A DNA stretch of 64,000 nt from Bactericera cockerelli (Eukaryota > Arthropoda > Insecta > Hemiptera > Triozidae): positions 18,208,344-18,272,343 of the forward strand of contig CM044963.1 in NCBI GenBank assembly GCA_024516035.1, given 5' to 3'. Shown piece after piece: positions 29,402 through 39,767 of this stretch. The stretch's first letter is position 1. Every line of letters starts with the position of its first letter. The notes below the pieces were generated by a model. The model was not told where the DNA came from. It saw nothing but the letters and a program-made list of their open reading frames with translations, and ran no database searches. A program made the translations under genes and the position numbers.

Positions 29402-29636
29402 CAGGCGCGGCCGGTGCTAAGGAGCTGCGGAACTGCAGCACCCCAAACACAAAAGTCCTAGCTCTTACACAATGAGAATCATCACACATTTCTATAATCA
29501 TTATTGCATAATTATTACGATTGGCATGGAAAAAAATCTTGAACTTTTTGATACTGAAAGAATTACTCTATAAATTCCCTTTTAGACCGGTTAATGTGAC
29601 AGCACACCCAAAATATTTTCTTACCGTCCGCGCCTG
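29402..29636. mobile_element. 235-bp TIR element, hAT-like ends
   Basis: Left CAGGCGCGGCCGGTGCTAAG; the right end on the minus strand is CAGGCGCGGACGGTAAG. CAGG-type GC-rich ends resemble non-autonomous hAT elements, but no 8-bp target duplication is visible, so the superfamily is tentative. Confidence 0.55.
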
Positions 29637-29649
29637 ATTTATTTATTTA

Positions 29650-29775
29650 TTTATCTCTCTCTCTCTCTTCATTTATCTCTCTCTCTCTCTCTCTCTCTTC
29701 ATTAATGTCTCTCTCCCTCTCTCTCTTTCTCTCGCTCTCTCTCTTCATTACTGTGTCTCTCTCCACACCTCTCCA
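29650..29775. repeat. CT-rich tandem tract
   Basis: CTCTCTCTTCATTTATCTCT-like units repeated about three times. Confidence 0.9.
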
Positions 29776-30383
29776 AGACGCAAACTTTACCCCACTTCAC
29801 ATACCACCCGTCAACATTTCCCAGTAGAACCCTAACAAAAGATAAAGTCAAAAAGGGAAGGAAAGCTCGAAACATTTACCCCCGCATTGAATTTCACGAG
29901 GGAAATTGGTAATTAAGTAAGGGAAACCCATCAACACGGCGCGGGGAACAAATTTTACCTCCGAATAAATTTTACCCCGAAAAATAATCCCGTCTCCCTG
30001 CGTGTTCGACACGTAATTTTAATTTGACTCCTCTTGAAATATGCAAGATATTTTGTTACCTCGACTTCCAAGCTACAATTTTACCTCTTAGGAAACGGAT
30101 ATTGGATACGATGTAAAGGATGGGGTCGGCTCGTGATTGCAAAGGTCGGTGTGCCATCAGAAGTGACGACGTGTTGGACTATAAGAGTTCCAACATTAGA
30201 GTTCCCGGACGACTCCCACAGATCCGGTCCTGATAACCCATTTTGAGTCGATTGAAGTTGTCAAAACAAAACGGGCAGAACTACTGACGGTAGTAGCACT
30301 TGACGACCTGCAGCACTGCTTTGACCAATGGGAAATTCGAATGCAAGCCTATGTGCATTCCTAAGGAGAGTATACCTTAACAA
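29776..30383. other. No defended gene
   Basis: A 70-residue plus-strand frame (30034-30246) is unsupported. Confidence 0.4.
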
Positions 30384-30415
30384 TTGGCACTACATGTGTG
30401 GTTGGGTGGAAAAGC

Positions 30416-30751
30416 TCACTCCAGTGAGAATCCTACCATAAAAAAAAACTTCAGCCCGGGGTGGGCCTTGGCCTCTTCAACAATGCTTCGCCATTCAACT
30501 CTGTTGTTTACTATGTCTTTCCATCCTCTGACTCCAATCATTTGCAGGTCTTTAGTGACATCATCGATCCATCTCATCCTGGGTCTTCCTCTTTTTCTGG
30601 TACTGTATATTTTTGCATTCATGATTTTTTTGGGCATTCTCAATTCATCCTTGCGTTGTACATGTACATGACCAAACCATCTTATTCGTTGAGACTTGAT
30701 GGAAGTATGCTGAAGTAGAATCCCACAGATACTCGGTAAATGAACCTCCAA
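30416..30751 (-). pseudogene. C-terminal fragment of a non-LTR retrotransposon reverse transcriptase
   Basis: The minus-strand frame of 111 residues contains RIRWFGHVHVQRKDELRMPK, KRGRPRMRWIDDVTKDLQ, GVRGWKDIVNNRVEWRSIV and EEAKAHPGL. This is the conserved 'RWFGHV.R / RGRPR.RW.DDV..DL / GV..W..IA..R..WR..V' module at the end of many insect endonuclease-reverse transcriptases of LINEs (RTE/Jockey-like annotations). Only the 3' coding end is present. After EEAKAHPGL comes an A9 run, which I read as the LINE's 3' end, so the last 12 residues are not part of it. There is no RT catalytic core upstream, so it is a dead 5'-truncated copy. Confidence 0.85.
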
Positions 30752-31453
30752 GCCAATAGGGACAGTCGGTGAGAACTTTATTGTCGGGCCTCGTAAACCT
30801 TGCCGTGGTAAAATTCAAAATACCTACATCTTCCTACGATATCTTACATACATACGATCCGAAGTAATAATAAGTTAGTCTAAACTACTGTGTCTTTGGC
30901 AATCATCGAAAGGATGTCTAAACTACTGTGTCTTTGGCAAACATCAAAAGGATGTCAGTAAGTAAAAAGAGTAATCACACAAATTCCTGTGATACTTCCT
31001 GTTCCCAGCCCAACCTAGGCTGGTGAGGTTCGTGTGTTGAGTAGCTGTATTTGAACTCATAATTTGATAAAAATTTAGTTATTAATGCGACAAAAGTACC
31101 TAGCATGGTATAAAAAATTATTAATTTATTTTTTCATAGTTCACATTGTTCAAAAATTATTAGTAGGAAATCATCTATAGAGTGAGTAATGACACTGATG
31201 ACTCAAAATCAATTCTCCCTTATAACTTTATAGGCATAAATAGAATAGCCTAAATACACCAAAATAACCAAAAAAATATTCCCGGGAATGTGGTTTTAAT
31301 TTAAGTGTAATTCTCTGTTTATACTCGTTTTTTGATTTCCTCCAACAACTGTGGTTCCTTTGGTTTCCGCACTTGCACGAGCCACTACCGCAAATTTCAG
31401 ATTCTTTAAAGAGAAAGGATCTAAGGAATTGAACGAGAAATAGAGATAAAAAA

Positions 31454-31487
<34 letters not shown>

Positions 31488-31555
31488 TAATCAAGATGTA
31501 GAGCAAGATAAATTAATGGGGAACAAAAACAAAAATGGGGAACAGAGAGATAGAA
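30752..31555. other. No gene; small tandem duplication at 30879-30956
   Basis: TCTAAACTACTGTGTCTTTG occurs twice 38 bp apart, each followed by GGCAA..CATC..AAAGGATGTC. A GA run lies at 31445-31490. Confidence 0.6.
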
Positions 31556-31559
31556 GATA

Positions 31560-31745
31560 AAATTAGAATAGTGTACCTACAATACCTATTTATTTATTTT
31601 TATACAAAACAATCAACATTATTAACAGAGATAAAAAAATTAACAATATTTACAAAATAGAAAAAAAAATTTAAATTTAAATGTACAATTATTGTCTTGT
31701 AATCCGGGGCGAAGTTAATGCCTTAGGCATTCTCTGCCACTTAAC
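31560..31745 (-). mobile_element. Retroelement 3' tail, T/U type, hairpin AATGCC-TTA-GGCATT
   Basis: AT-rich body then GGGGCGAAGTTAATGCCTTA GGCATTCTCTGCCACTT. The stem differs from T copies by a swapped base pair. Confidence 0.7.
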
Positions 31746-32033
31746 CCCGGAAAGAAATGAAATACCTACATGAAAGAAAGAAGAAGTGATAAATAAATAA
31801 ATAATGTAATAGAATAGTAGAAAAAGAGTAAGAAAGAGATTAAAGGAAAGAAAGAGGGGAAAAAAATTAAAAGGGAAATTGAGAACTGAGAAATGGCAAC
31901 AAAAAAATTTGTTCTTGCTTGAGGGAAGATTTTTGAAATTGTCACCTTGGCGAGTCCTTAGATCTAGGGCCGAAGTACCTGTTGCATGGAGGTGATGTAA
32001 GAGGAAGAGAGAAAGACAGATTATAACAAAAAA

Positions 32034-32067
<34 letters not shown>

Positions 32068-32301
32068 GTGGGAAAAATACTTCGGATTTCTAATATTATA
32101 AATTTCTTGGAAGTAATAGTGACCATAAAGAGATAAAAAAAAAAAAGAATAAAAAGAAGAATATAATGTGTATAACGATAGAGAGAGGGATATAAAGAAG
32201 ACAAATAATGAGAGAGAAAACTGTACAACTACATGGGGATGAGAGCAAGAGAGATCAAATTTACTCGCGTAATTAATGCTTGTAAAAGGTACAAATACAC
32301 T

Positions 32302-32370
<69 letters not shown>

Positions 32371-32640
32371 AAGAAAATGATAAAGAGAGAAAATGGAAAA
32401 ATGGGAACTAAACAAAACAGATAATGAATAAAGGGCAGTGGCAGTATATAAAAAAATTGTGCATACATGTTTTTTTTATATGTACTATAGTATAAAGGTA
32501 CTAAGAATATAGATAAAGAGAAATATCTTCTATCTTGCCAATTTTTTTCTCTTAGAAAGCTAGATGATAGGAAGAGTAGAAGAGATGAAACAGACATAAA
32601 AAGGTAGGCTACAATACAGAAGAATGTTGAAAATACCTTA
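31746..32640. repeat. A/GA-rich low-complexity region with (GA)29
   Basis: GA runs at about 32046-32070 and 32308-32366. Long minus-strand frames (179, 157 and 138 residues) are Ser/Leu/Phe-rich products of this composition. Confidence 0.85.
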
Positions 32641-33184
32641 GACAAAACAAAAGACCCATGACTCCATATAAATATTGAAAAAAAGCCCGATTCCAGATTT
32701 TACCACCACTAACATAGTTATGTCGCCAGCTGCAATAACTTGGTGACATTATGAGAAACCACAATAGACATGTTCTACTACGAATTTGCTAGGCAAAAAT
32801 ATAGAAGACAAGAGAACCATGACAGGCACCAATCAATGAACTTGGTTTGATAAAAGCTGATCAGCAAAATAGCAGCTGATAGAGTTGAAATAGCCAATTT
32901 GTTCACTCACAATTGAACTAGAGACTCCAGAAAGGTACACAAAAATAAAAAGAAACTAGATAATTAATTGGATACAATAAAAGATCTAAAAGGAGGAAGT
33001 AAAAATAGATGAAAAGACAATGAAACAGATATAAAGTGAAACAGAGAGAAATTGAGTAAAAGAAAAGGAGTAAGAGAAAGATCAGAGAGAATAGGAGAAA
33101 AAAAGTGAAGTAGAAAAGAAAAGAACACATACAGAGATAAAGACAGATAAATATATGAATGTATTATTTTGAATGTATTATTTT
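32641..33184. other. No recognisable gene
   Basis: A-rich. A minus-strand Phe/Leu frame (32918-33130) is compositional. Confidence 0.5.
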
Positions 33185-33475
33185 ATTTGTGGTGAAGCAC
33201 AAGGCCTCTTCACAATTTTGTGGGTAGCGCAGCATTACTAAGAGCCTCCTTCACATTTCAAATTATTCTGTTACATTAATTTCTTTTTACTCTGGTTATG
33301 CCGCTACTGGTCGTTACTTATACAATTAGCTACTTATTTTTCCTCACGAGGTATGAGTGGACCCCGAACATCCAAGTACAGAGCAGAAAAATTCCTGCCC
33401 CGCTGGGGATCGAATCAAGGTCACCGTGTGTGCAACGCCTAGCGTGCTAACTCACTCTGCCACGGTGACTTCTTA
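33185..33475 (-). mobile_element. SINE family E, near full length
   Basis: Minus-strand head AGTCACCGTGGCAGAGTGAG, TTAGCACGCTAGGCG and box-B-like TTGATTCGATCCCC, then CACTCATACCTCGTGAGGAA and a tail including GTGCTACCCACAAAAT-like text. A second head copy lies at 34047. Confidence 0.75.
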
Positions 33476-33493
33476 AATTAAATATATATGTTG

Positions 33494-33685
33494 CAGGCCA
33501 AACTGTTTTTCAGGATAAACTAGTATATCCTAGGACAAACTAGTTTATCCTAAGGGCATTCGGATAAACTAGTTTATCCTAACGCACTTAGGATAAACTA
33601 GATTTTCCGGATGAAAATGTTTATATTTCAGTCCAAACTAGTTCGTCCTAGGACAAACTAGTTTATCCTAGGCAGAACTGATTTT
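33494..33685 (+). repeat. Left palindrome array of the foldback element
   Basis: Six quasi-palindromes centred on ACTAGT (variants ACTAGTATA, ACTAGTTTA, ACTAGATTT, ACTAGTTCG), usually joined by CCTAGG. Confidence 0.9.
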
Positions 33686-33752
33686 CAAATAATAAAAGAA
33701 GGAAATGAATTAAAATAAAGTAAATGCAAAAGATAAGTAAGTGTTGTTTTAT

Positions 33753-33938
33753 TTATCCTGGGCAAAACTGAATAAAAGAATGATTAATTAAAATAAAGTT
33801 AAGTGAACGTAGAAGAAGTCTATTTGTTGTTACAAGATGTGTTCTTGTGACATTTTGAGTTGCACAAGATCTTCTTTTTTTTACATAGGCATCTATCCAC
33901 ATCTTCTTGCAGGAGAAAATTTTGCGTGCAAACGTCAA
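33753..33938 (-). CDS. Small unrecognised open frame inside the foldback element
   Basis: 61 residues, with Lys/Arg and two Cys in a basic stretch (SCKKMW..KKRRSCATQN). No family recognised. It may be noise or a remnant of an element-encoded protein. Confidence 0.15.
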   Translation of the reverse strand: MTFARKIFSCKKMWIDAYVKKRRSCATQNVTRTHLVTTNRLLLRSLNFILINHSFIQFCPG

Positions 33939-34041
33939 ATTGAGCTCTGTAAAAAGATCAAGGTCTCTTCAATATTTTTCTCGCTTGGATGATTCAAAAC
34001 CCAACCTCCAGAAATAAGTCCTACGTATTAACGCACTGCAG

Positions 34042-34300
34042 TAGTCACGGTGGCCGAGTAAGTTAGTGCGCTAGGCATTGGACGCATGGTGACCTGAGTT
34101 CGATCCCTAGCGGGTTAGAAATTTTTCTCATAGATGTTTCTGCCAATAGTCTGTCTCTTCCACCTTGTCCTTCTGTTACGTGTGCAGCATCGATGACGTC
34201 ATACACTCATCCACAGTAAGATAGTGTTTGACAGCTCCTTCGGATCATGAAAATAGTTTCTTGACGTTTCCAATGCTGAGCACTCCAAATCACTGTAATG
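34042..34300 (+). mobile_element. SINE family E copy nested in the foldback element
   Basis: GTCACGGTGGCCGAGTAAGT, TAGTGCGCTAGGCATTGGAC and GAGTTCGATCCCTAGCGGG, then a body not shared with the 33.2-kb copy beyond AAATTTTTCTCAT. The 3' limit is approximate. Confidence 0.65.
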
Positions 34301-34304
34301 TCCT

Positions 34305-34688
34305 TTATTGTATTGGGGTTCTTTTCTCTACACTCTCAGCCTCCTCCACTTCTAAAATGAACTGTAAGTAATTTTCCTTTGTAAGTACATTGTAATGTGT
34401 TTCTTTCTTAGAATCTTCTAATCTCAAAATTTCTTCCAAAAATATCTGTGTCCACTCCTTTTGATCCATAACACTTTGAATAGGAAGGTGGTTAAAAAAA
34501 CGTGAAATAGGGAAATACACAAATTTATAGAACAAATTATTATTATAAATAGGTATAAAAAGAAAAGAAACACTTGTAGATGCGGGCACAAGACTCACGA
34601 AAAACAAATTGTAACTGAATAGAAGTTCATCGAGATCATACGTGCGGTGTGCCAGACTAGTTGAGACATGTTCCTTTGTCGGCATCAT
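34305..34688 (-). CDS. Unrecognised 127-codon frame next to the right foldback arm
   Basis: The minus-strand frame starts 13 bp inside the right arm and stops just before the nested SINE. The first 73 residues are hydrophobic or mixed and may not be translated. From Met74 (34469) the sequence is a good-looking acidic helical peptide, EWTQIFLEEILRLED then HYNVLTKENYLQFILEVEEA, 54 residues long. The 'LTKE.Y...I..V..A' pattern faintly recalls the short N-terminal domain preceding integrase-like cores in some transposon-derived (KRBA2-like) proteins, but that is a weak impression. It could be the first exon or N-terminal remnant of the element's own protein. No catalytic residues are present. Confidence 0.35.
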   Translation of the reverse strand: MMPTKEHVSTSLAHRTYDLDELLFSYNLFFVSLVPASTSVSFLFIPIYNNNLFYKFVYFPISRFFNHLPIQSVMDQKEWTQIFLEEILRLEDSKKETHYNVLTKENYLQFILEVEEAESVEKRTPIQ

Positions 34689-34700
34689 GAAATTTACTGT

Positions 34701-34920
34701 AAAATCAGTTGTGCCAAGGATAAACTAGTTTGTCCTAGGACGAACTAGTTTGGACTGAAATATAAACATTTTAATCCGGAAAATCTAGTTTATCCTAAGT
34801 GCATTAGGATAAACTAGTTTGGCCTAGGATAAACTAGTTTATCCGGACGCCCTCAGGATAAACTAGTTTGTCCTAGGATAAACTAGTTTATCCTAAAAAA
34901 CAGTTTGGCCTGTAACATAT
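34701..34920 (-). repeat. Right palindrome array of the foldback element
   Basis: Seven quasi-palindromes around ACTAGT, the inverted counterpart of 33494-33685, ending CAGTTTGGCCTG. Confidence 0.9.
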
Positions 34921-35940
34921 ACAAAGAAAAAAGAAAAGGACAAATACAGAGAGAAAGACAGATATATATACAAAGAAAAAGAGAAAAACTTCAAGAGAAA
35001 GAAAGAGAGCGCTGAGATATAAATAGAGAAAAGGTTTCAAAGAGAGAAGATAATTTGGAGCATTAGGAAATGGGCACCTATTTAGGTTCGTTCATAATGA
35101 GTGTTCTCAATGCGGAACTTGTAGGTCCATGTGCATAATGTTCATTACTGTTCTTCATAGCAATTTACTGTATTTCTCTTCTATTATTGCGCTAGAGTCC
35201 ACCAGACCATGTAGGGGTTCCAAAAACATTCGTAATACTCGCATGGTACTATCCCGGTGTTTGTAATTAAAAATGGCCGCCTCAAAGAATCATTTTACCA
35301 TTTCTATTGTCTAGAATTTGAAAATTGAGGCCCCCCAAAAGATTCATTTTCTATTGTGCTGGCTGTTTGGTTTTGTCTGAATATGAAAATAAAATTATAT
35401 GACTATTCCATGTTTTGACTATTGATTTTTCATATTTCTTTCTTTCTCTCCATCTTCCACCATCTTTTCAAATCTTGGAATCTTTCAGGGCATGACCAGC
35501 AGGACATTTAGATCAAGGTAAAAAGTTGCAGTCGTACGACAGAGTTGCGTTCTGCTCTTTACTCCAGCTAATACGTGAAGAATGCAGTAGATCGCATACC
35601 AAATTCATTCATATTAAGTAGTTTATTTTTCCATACTTATACTTGTAATAAAATTAAGAAACAAAATCACAGAAAAAGAAAAGTATGAGACTTACTTAAA
35701 CACACAGTTTGATAAAAATTAAAGAAAAATCTTCGTAAATAAATTAGTTTTCATTAAAAAAATCATTTTTTTATCGATAATAAATGATCCCTGCTAAGAG
35801 TGCAAAGGCACTAGGTCTGCAAAAATTCCTGTTTTTGTTGAATTGTTCACTTTTCTTTCATAGAAAATGTCAAATTATCATGTTAAATTTGTGTTAATCA
35901 CTTTCGTGATATCACAACTACTCGCTGAGTTGGTTACTTT
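34921..35940. other. No recognisable gene
   Basis: A-rich at the left. Short family B body fragment near 35892-35935 on the minus strand (AGTAGTTGTGATATCACGAA). Confidence 0.5.
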
Positions 35941-35944
35941 AATT

Positions 35945-36235
35945 TATTTGACACTTGTTCTTTAATAAGAATATTTTATTTGGTATTTTTACCTATTTTT
36001 TTCCCATTCATTTTCAAATTGTTCCTAAAGTCTTTCATAATGTAACTGTTAGCGTAATGGGACTTCCTGTCTCGAGCCGACAGTCTAAATAAAGCACTAC
36101 TATACTACATGTATAGGTACTACTCGTATACTATCTTTTCAATATAATTTTTTTCTTGTTCTAATTTGTTCACAGGATTCTTCTATTACGTCAAAACATG
36201 CCCGTTTACCGGGAATCATTAATATTATTAATTAA
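35945..36235 (+). mobile_element. Dispersed repeat R
   Basis: AATAAGAATATTTTATTTGG, AAGTCTTTCATAATGTAACT, TTCACAGGATTCTT and GCCCGTTTACCG, ending in (ATT)n-like sequence. The second copy at 41880-42790 is interrupted by element Q. Confidence 0.7.
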
Positions 36236-36530
36236 TCAAGAGAGACTGAAATTTTCTCAAACCCACCTGACTGAAATTCTGTGTCCAAGTCCAACTGACT
36301 CGGACACAGACCACAGCAAACATTCGATCTCTACGGGTCCTTCATATTGGATGAATGGCCTATTGAAAAAGGTTCCAAGTTTAACAATAGAGGTGTGTCT
36401 CTCCTTAAATATCTTTGATGTGTAATTATCCTGAGGAATTTAACTGAGATTGATAATGTCGATGTGGTCATTCATTCCTACATTGGCTGAGTCAATGGTG
36501 CATACCTTAGTGCTTGGGTTCCTTTGATGG
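36236..36530. other. No defended gene
   Basis: The 75-residue plus-strand frame 36198-36425 starts inside repeat R and has no domain. Confidence 0.4.
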
Positions 36531-36534
36531 TCTC

Positions 36535-36910
36535 AAGAGAGAGATTGTGAGAGTGTGTGAGAGAGAAAGAGAAAAAAAAGGAGGACATGATTAGAGAAAG
36601 GAAAAGAGGGAATTTGATGAAGAATGAGAATAGAAAGATGAGGAGAGAAATGGAATATAAAGAGTAAGTAGGAAATATCCACGGAGTAAAAGAGAAATTT
36701 AAAGAGAATGAAGAGAGAAAGATATAAAGAGAAGATAAAACGGTAGGAGATCGAGAAGGAGAGACAGAAAAGAAAAGGAGACATCAAAGAGAAATGAAAA
36801 CCAATGAAGGAGAGAAGTAGAAGGATGGAGATGTAAAAAGGAGGAATAGAAATAAAGGAAAGGAGAGGGATAGAGAAATTTTGAGATAAAGGGAGGGAGA
36901 TTTTAAGATA
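36535..36910. repeat. GA-rich low-complexity tract
   Basis: Imperfect AGAGAGAAA repeats. The minus-strand 133-residue Ser/Phe/Leu frame is compositional. Confidence 0.9.
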
Positions 36911-37056
36911 GCGACAGACAGGCGTTTCCTTCAATTTGTATAATTAATTTTCTTCCCCTTTGTGATTCCTCTTCAGTGCCATTGAATGCTAGCACCTCAT
37001 TACATAACTCACCATGTGGGTGAAATCATTATGAGTTGCCAAACTATAAAACTGAG

Positions 37057-37102
37057 GTTACCAAATCTCAACCTATGACCCAATCAATAATCCAATGTTG
37101 TA
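37057..37102 (+). repeat. 46-bp direct repeat, left copy
   Basis: Starts GTTACCAAATCTCAACCTAT; identical to 39530-39575. The two copies bracket the inverted-repeat element and a SINE. Confidence 0.95.
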
Positions 37103-37205
37103 GAATAGAATAATAAATTTGGTTGTATTAATGTGAAACATTTTTACAAAGGTTGACAAAAGAATTATACAAAATATTTTTATATATATATATATATATA
37201 TAATT

Positions 37206-38867
37206 ATATACAGGGTGTCCCACCAAACTTGGACACCTCAAATTACTCGGCCCCTGAAAGAGTTTTTGAAAAATAAAAAAATCTAGGGTACATGTGCTAA
37301 TTATGCGGTTTCAGTTATGAAATTTTTTTTATACAGGGTGATTCAAAAGTCAGAAATTGAGGTGTCAACTTTCGATTTTTAAATGGATCAACCTGAATTT
37401 TATTTGATAATTTTACTTCTAAATGATTCCTGAGTACTTTTTTAAACAAAAATATTACATACAGGGTGGTTTTTTTTCGACCAATTTTTTTTCTAAATCT
37501 TGAATAACTCAAGTTCGGTTAATTTTTTCGATAACAAGAATAGAATGTGTTTGTGTAATGAATACACGCACTTTCAATTGGCATCAAAAATTTTTATACA
37601 GGGTGGTTCACAAGTGAAATAATGACTTGATTTTTTTTAAAACCGAGTTTTTTTAATTTTTTATTTAGGATTAATAATTTTCGTCTAATTTTACACATTT
37701 TTCGTTAGTCATATCGAAAAACAAAACTAAAGTGTTGTACAGGGTGAGACATATTTTTTTTGTAACACCCTGTATATGGGCAGTCAAAGAGACGCAAAAT
37801 TAAATATAGAGACTAAATATGCAAGAAAAACTTTGATTTTTAATTAAACTAAAAAGTTATGGTGTTTTAACTAATATTGTCGCATGGACCACCCTGTAGA
37901 TATTTTCTTAAACCATCATATGGGTAGTCGAAACTGTCTAAAATTCGACGAGGAGTCCAAATCTGAAAGAAAAAAAATTAATTCAAAAAGCCATGCTCAA
38001 TTTTGTGTCTACACTTACCTACTTTTTATTTCAAGTTTTAAAATCATTCAATGCGGACACCAAATTGAAAATGGCTTCAAACTCGTGTTTTTTACTTGTT
38101 TTTCCCCACGAATCGAAGTCTTCGTTGAATTTTATACAACTTAGAGTACCTACATGATAGTCTAAGAAAATATCTACAGGGTGGTCCATGCGACAATATT
38201 AGTTAAAAAACCATAACTTTTTAGTTTAATTAAAAATCAAAGTTTTTCTTGCATATTTAGTCTTTATATTTAATTTTGCGTCTCTTTGACTGCCTATATA
38301 CAGGGTGTTACAAAAAAATTATGTCTCACCCTGTACAACACTTTAGTTTTGTTTTTCGATATGACTAACGAAAAATGTGTAAAATTAGACGAGAATTATT
38401 AATCCTAAATAAAAAATTAAAAAAACTCGGTTTTAAAAAAAATCAAGTCATTATTTCACTTGTGAACCACCCTGTATAAAAATTTTTGATGCCAATTGAA
38501 AGTGCGTGTATTCATTACATAAACACATTCTATTCTTGTTATCGAAAAAATTAACCGAACTTGAGTTATTCAAGATTTAGAAAAAAAATTGGTCGAAAAA
38601 AAACCACCCTGTATGTAAAATTTTTGTTTAAAAAAGTACTCAGGAATCATTTAGAAGTAAAATTATCAAATAAAATTCAGGTCGATCCATTTAAAAATCG
38701 AAAGTTGACACCTCAATTTCTGACTTTTGAACCACCCTGTATAAAAAAAATTTCATAACTGAAACCGCATAATTAGCACATGTACCCTAGATTTTTTTTA
38801 TTTTCAAAAACTCTTTCAGGGGCCGAGTAATTTGAGGTGTCCAAGTTTGGTGGGACACCCTGTATAT
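37206..38867. mobile_element. 1662-bp inverted-repeat element, 705-bp arms, 252-bp spacer
   Basis: Arm 37206-37910 is the inverted copy of 38163-38867; the coordinates add to 76073 at both ends, so there is no net indel. Mismatches are few and scattered. Each arm holds TACAGGGTG motifs at about 37209, 37332, 37460, 37597 and 37738 (123-141 bp apart) and the opposite form CACCCTGTA near 37769 and 37890. The spacer 37911-38162 is AT-rich with no gene. A matching pair of 65-codon frames (minus 37315-37512, plus 38561-38758) results from the symmetry. The ends TACAGGGTGTCCCA match smaller elements at 55.5 kb. A transcript across it would fold into a 700-bp duplex. Confidence 0.9.
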
Positions 38868-38871
38868 CTCC

Positions 38872-39221
38872 CTTGCCTTTATCCCATAATAGCTTATGTT
38901 GCTTTTGGGGTCGGCATTGTTCAACCTCATGGTTGAGGTTGGTAGGGTGGAGCATGTTTTTTATAGCTGGATGCCCTTCCTAACGCCAACGATTCTATTT
39001 GATTTAACGTCCTGGATTAGGACGGGGGTTTTACCCTCCATTCGCTGGGAATCGTACCAGCTACCCATATTAACCTCACCCAGCCTGGGTAGGGCCGGAA
39101 ATGGCAGCCTCACGTGTTTGGATGGAACAGAATTTTCTTCGAAAAGTCTGCCCCAGCCGGGAGTTGAACTCGGGAACTCTGGACTACGGGCAGTAGTCAC
39201 AACCATTACGCCACGGAGGCT
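38872..39221 (-). mobile_element. tRNA-headed SINE family C, full length (about 350 bp)
   Basis: Minus strand: head GCCTCCGTGGCGTAATGGTT, GAGTTCAACTCCCGG (box B), then GGCAGACTTTTCGAAG. The shared body has AGGCTGGGTGAGGTTAATAT, GGTACGATTCCCAGCGAATG and GAGGGTAAAACCCCCGTCC. The 3' hairpin is CAACCTCA-ACCA-TGAGGTTG and the end is GGGATAAAGGCA. Frames on both strands here are incidental. Confidence 0.92.
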
Positions 39222-39767
39222 TATACAAAATTTTTTATGTTGATAAAAATGTGATAACAAATCAATAGTATACAATGATACAAGAATTTTGCAAACATAA
39301 TTATTATTCGCGGAAGAAGAATAAAATTATGAATGAATGAATGAATTTTACATTTTTAAGAATAGATATTGGTAGGTGGTATTATACGTATATAAATAAT
39401 ACAGTATAATTGTGTATGTATGGATGATGACAAACCTAAGTGAACCAAGTGACAGACAGTTCTTTCATTTATTATATTTATATGAGGCGAGTATTTTTTT
39501 TCTTAAAGAGGTTACTAAAAATTTTCGCTGTTACCAAATCTCAACCTATGACCCAATCAATAATCCAATGTTGTACTTTTACAACAATTTATGAAACACA
39601 GCAATACTTGAAATTTATTAAAATAATTATAATTATGTTAGATAACATAAATTATTGATTTAAACTGACCGACTCAGACACAATACTTGAAAATAAAATA
39701 AATAAATTAGTTCATTATTCTCAGGTAAAACTTCCACGTCTCGCGTTAGCTACCCAGCTCTGACAAT
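39222..39767. other. AT-rich; contains the right 46-bp direct repeat (39530-39575)
   Basis: Otherwise no feature. Small frames at 39412-39658 are unsupported. Confidence 0.6.

Larger units (their letters stand above)
33486..34920. mobile_element. Foldback-type element with palindrome-array terminal inverted repeats
   Basis: Terminal inverted repeats of about 200 bp (33486-33685) and 220 bp (34701-34920) start CAGGCCAAACTGTTTTT. Each is made of 6-7 imperfect copies of the palindrome AGGATAAACTAGTTTATCCT spaced about 22-35 bp apart. The arms also share TTCAGTCCAAACTAGT and the inner border AACTGATTTT. The 1-kb interior holds a nested family E SINE head (34047-34125) and a minus-strand 127-codon frame. 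No target duplication could be defined. Confidence 0.8.

Noticed and set aside
33494..33685. Viral homologous-region enhancer
   Set aside because: The palindrome arrays occur as inverted terminal repeats of one 1.4-kb unit, and no viral gene is near. A transposable element explains it better.
37315..38758. Two nearly identical 65-codon genes on opposite strands
   Set aside because: They are the mirror image of each other through the large inverted repeat. The frame crosses a TACAGGGTG module boundary and has no domain.
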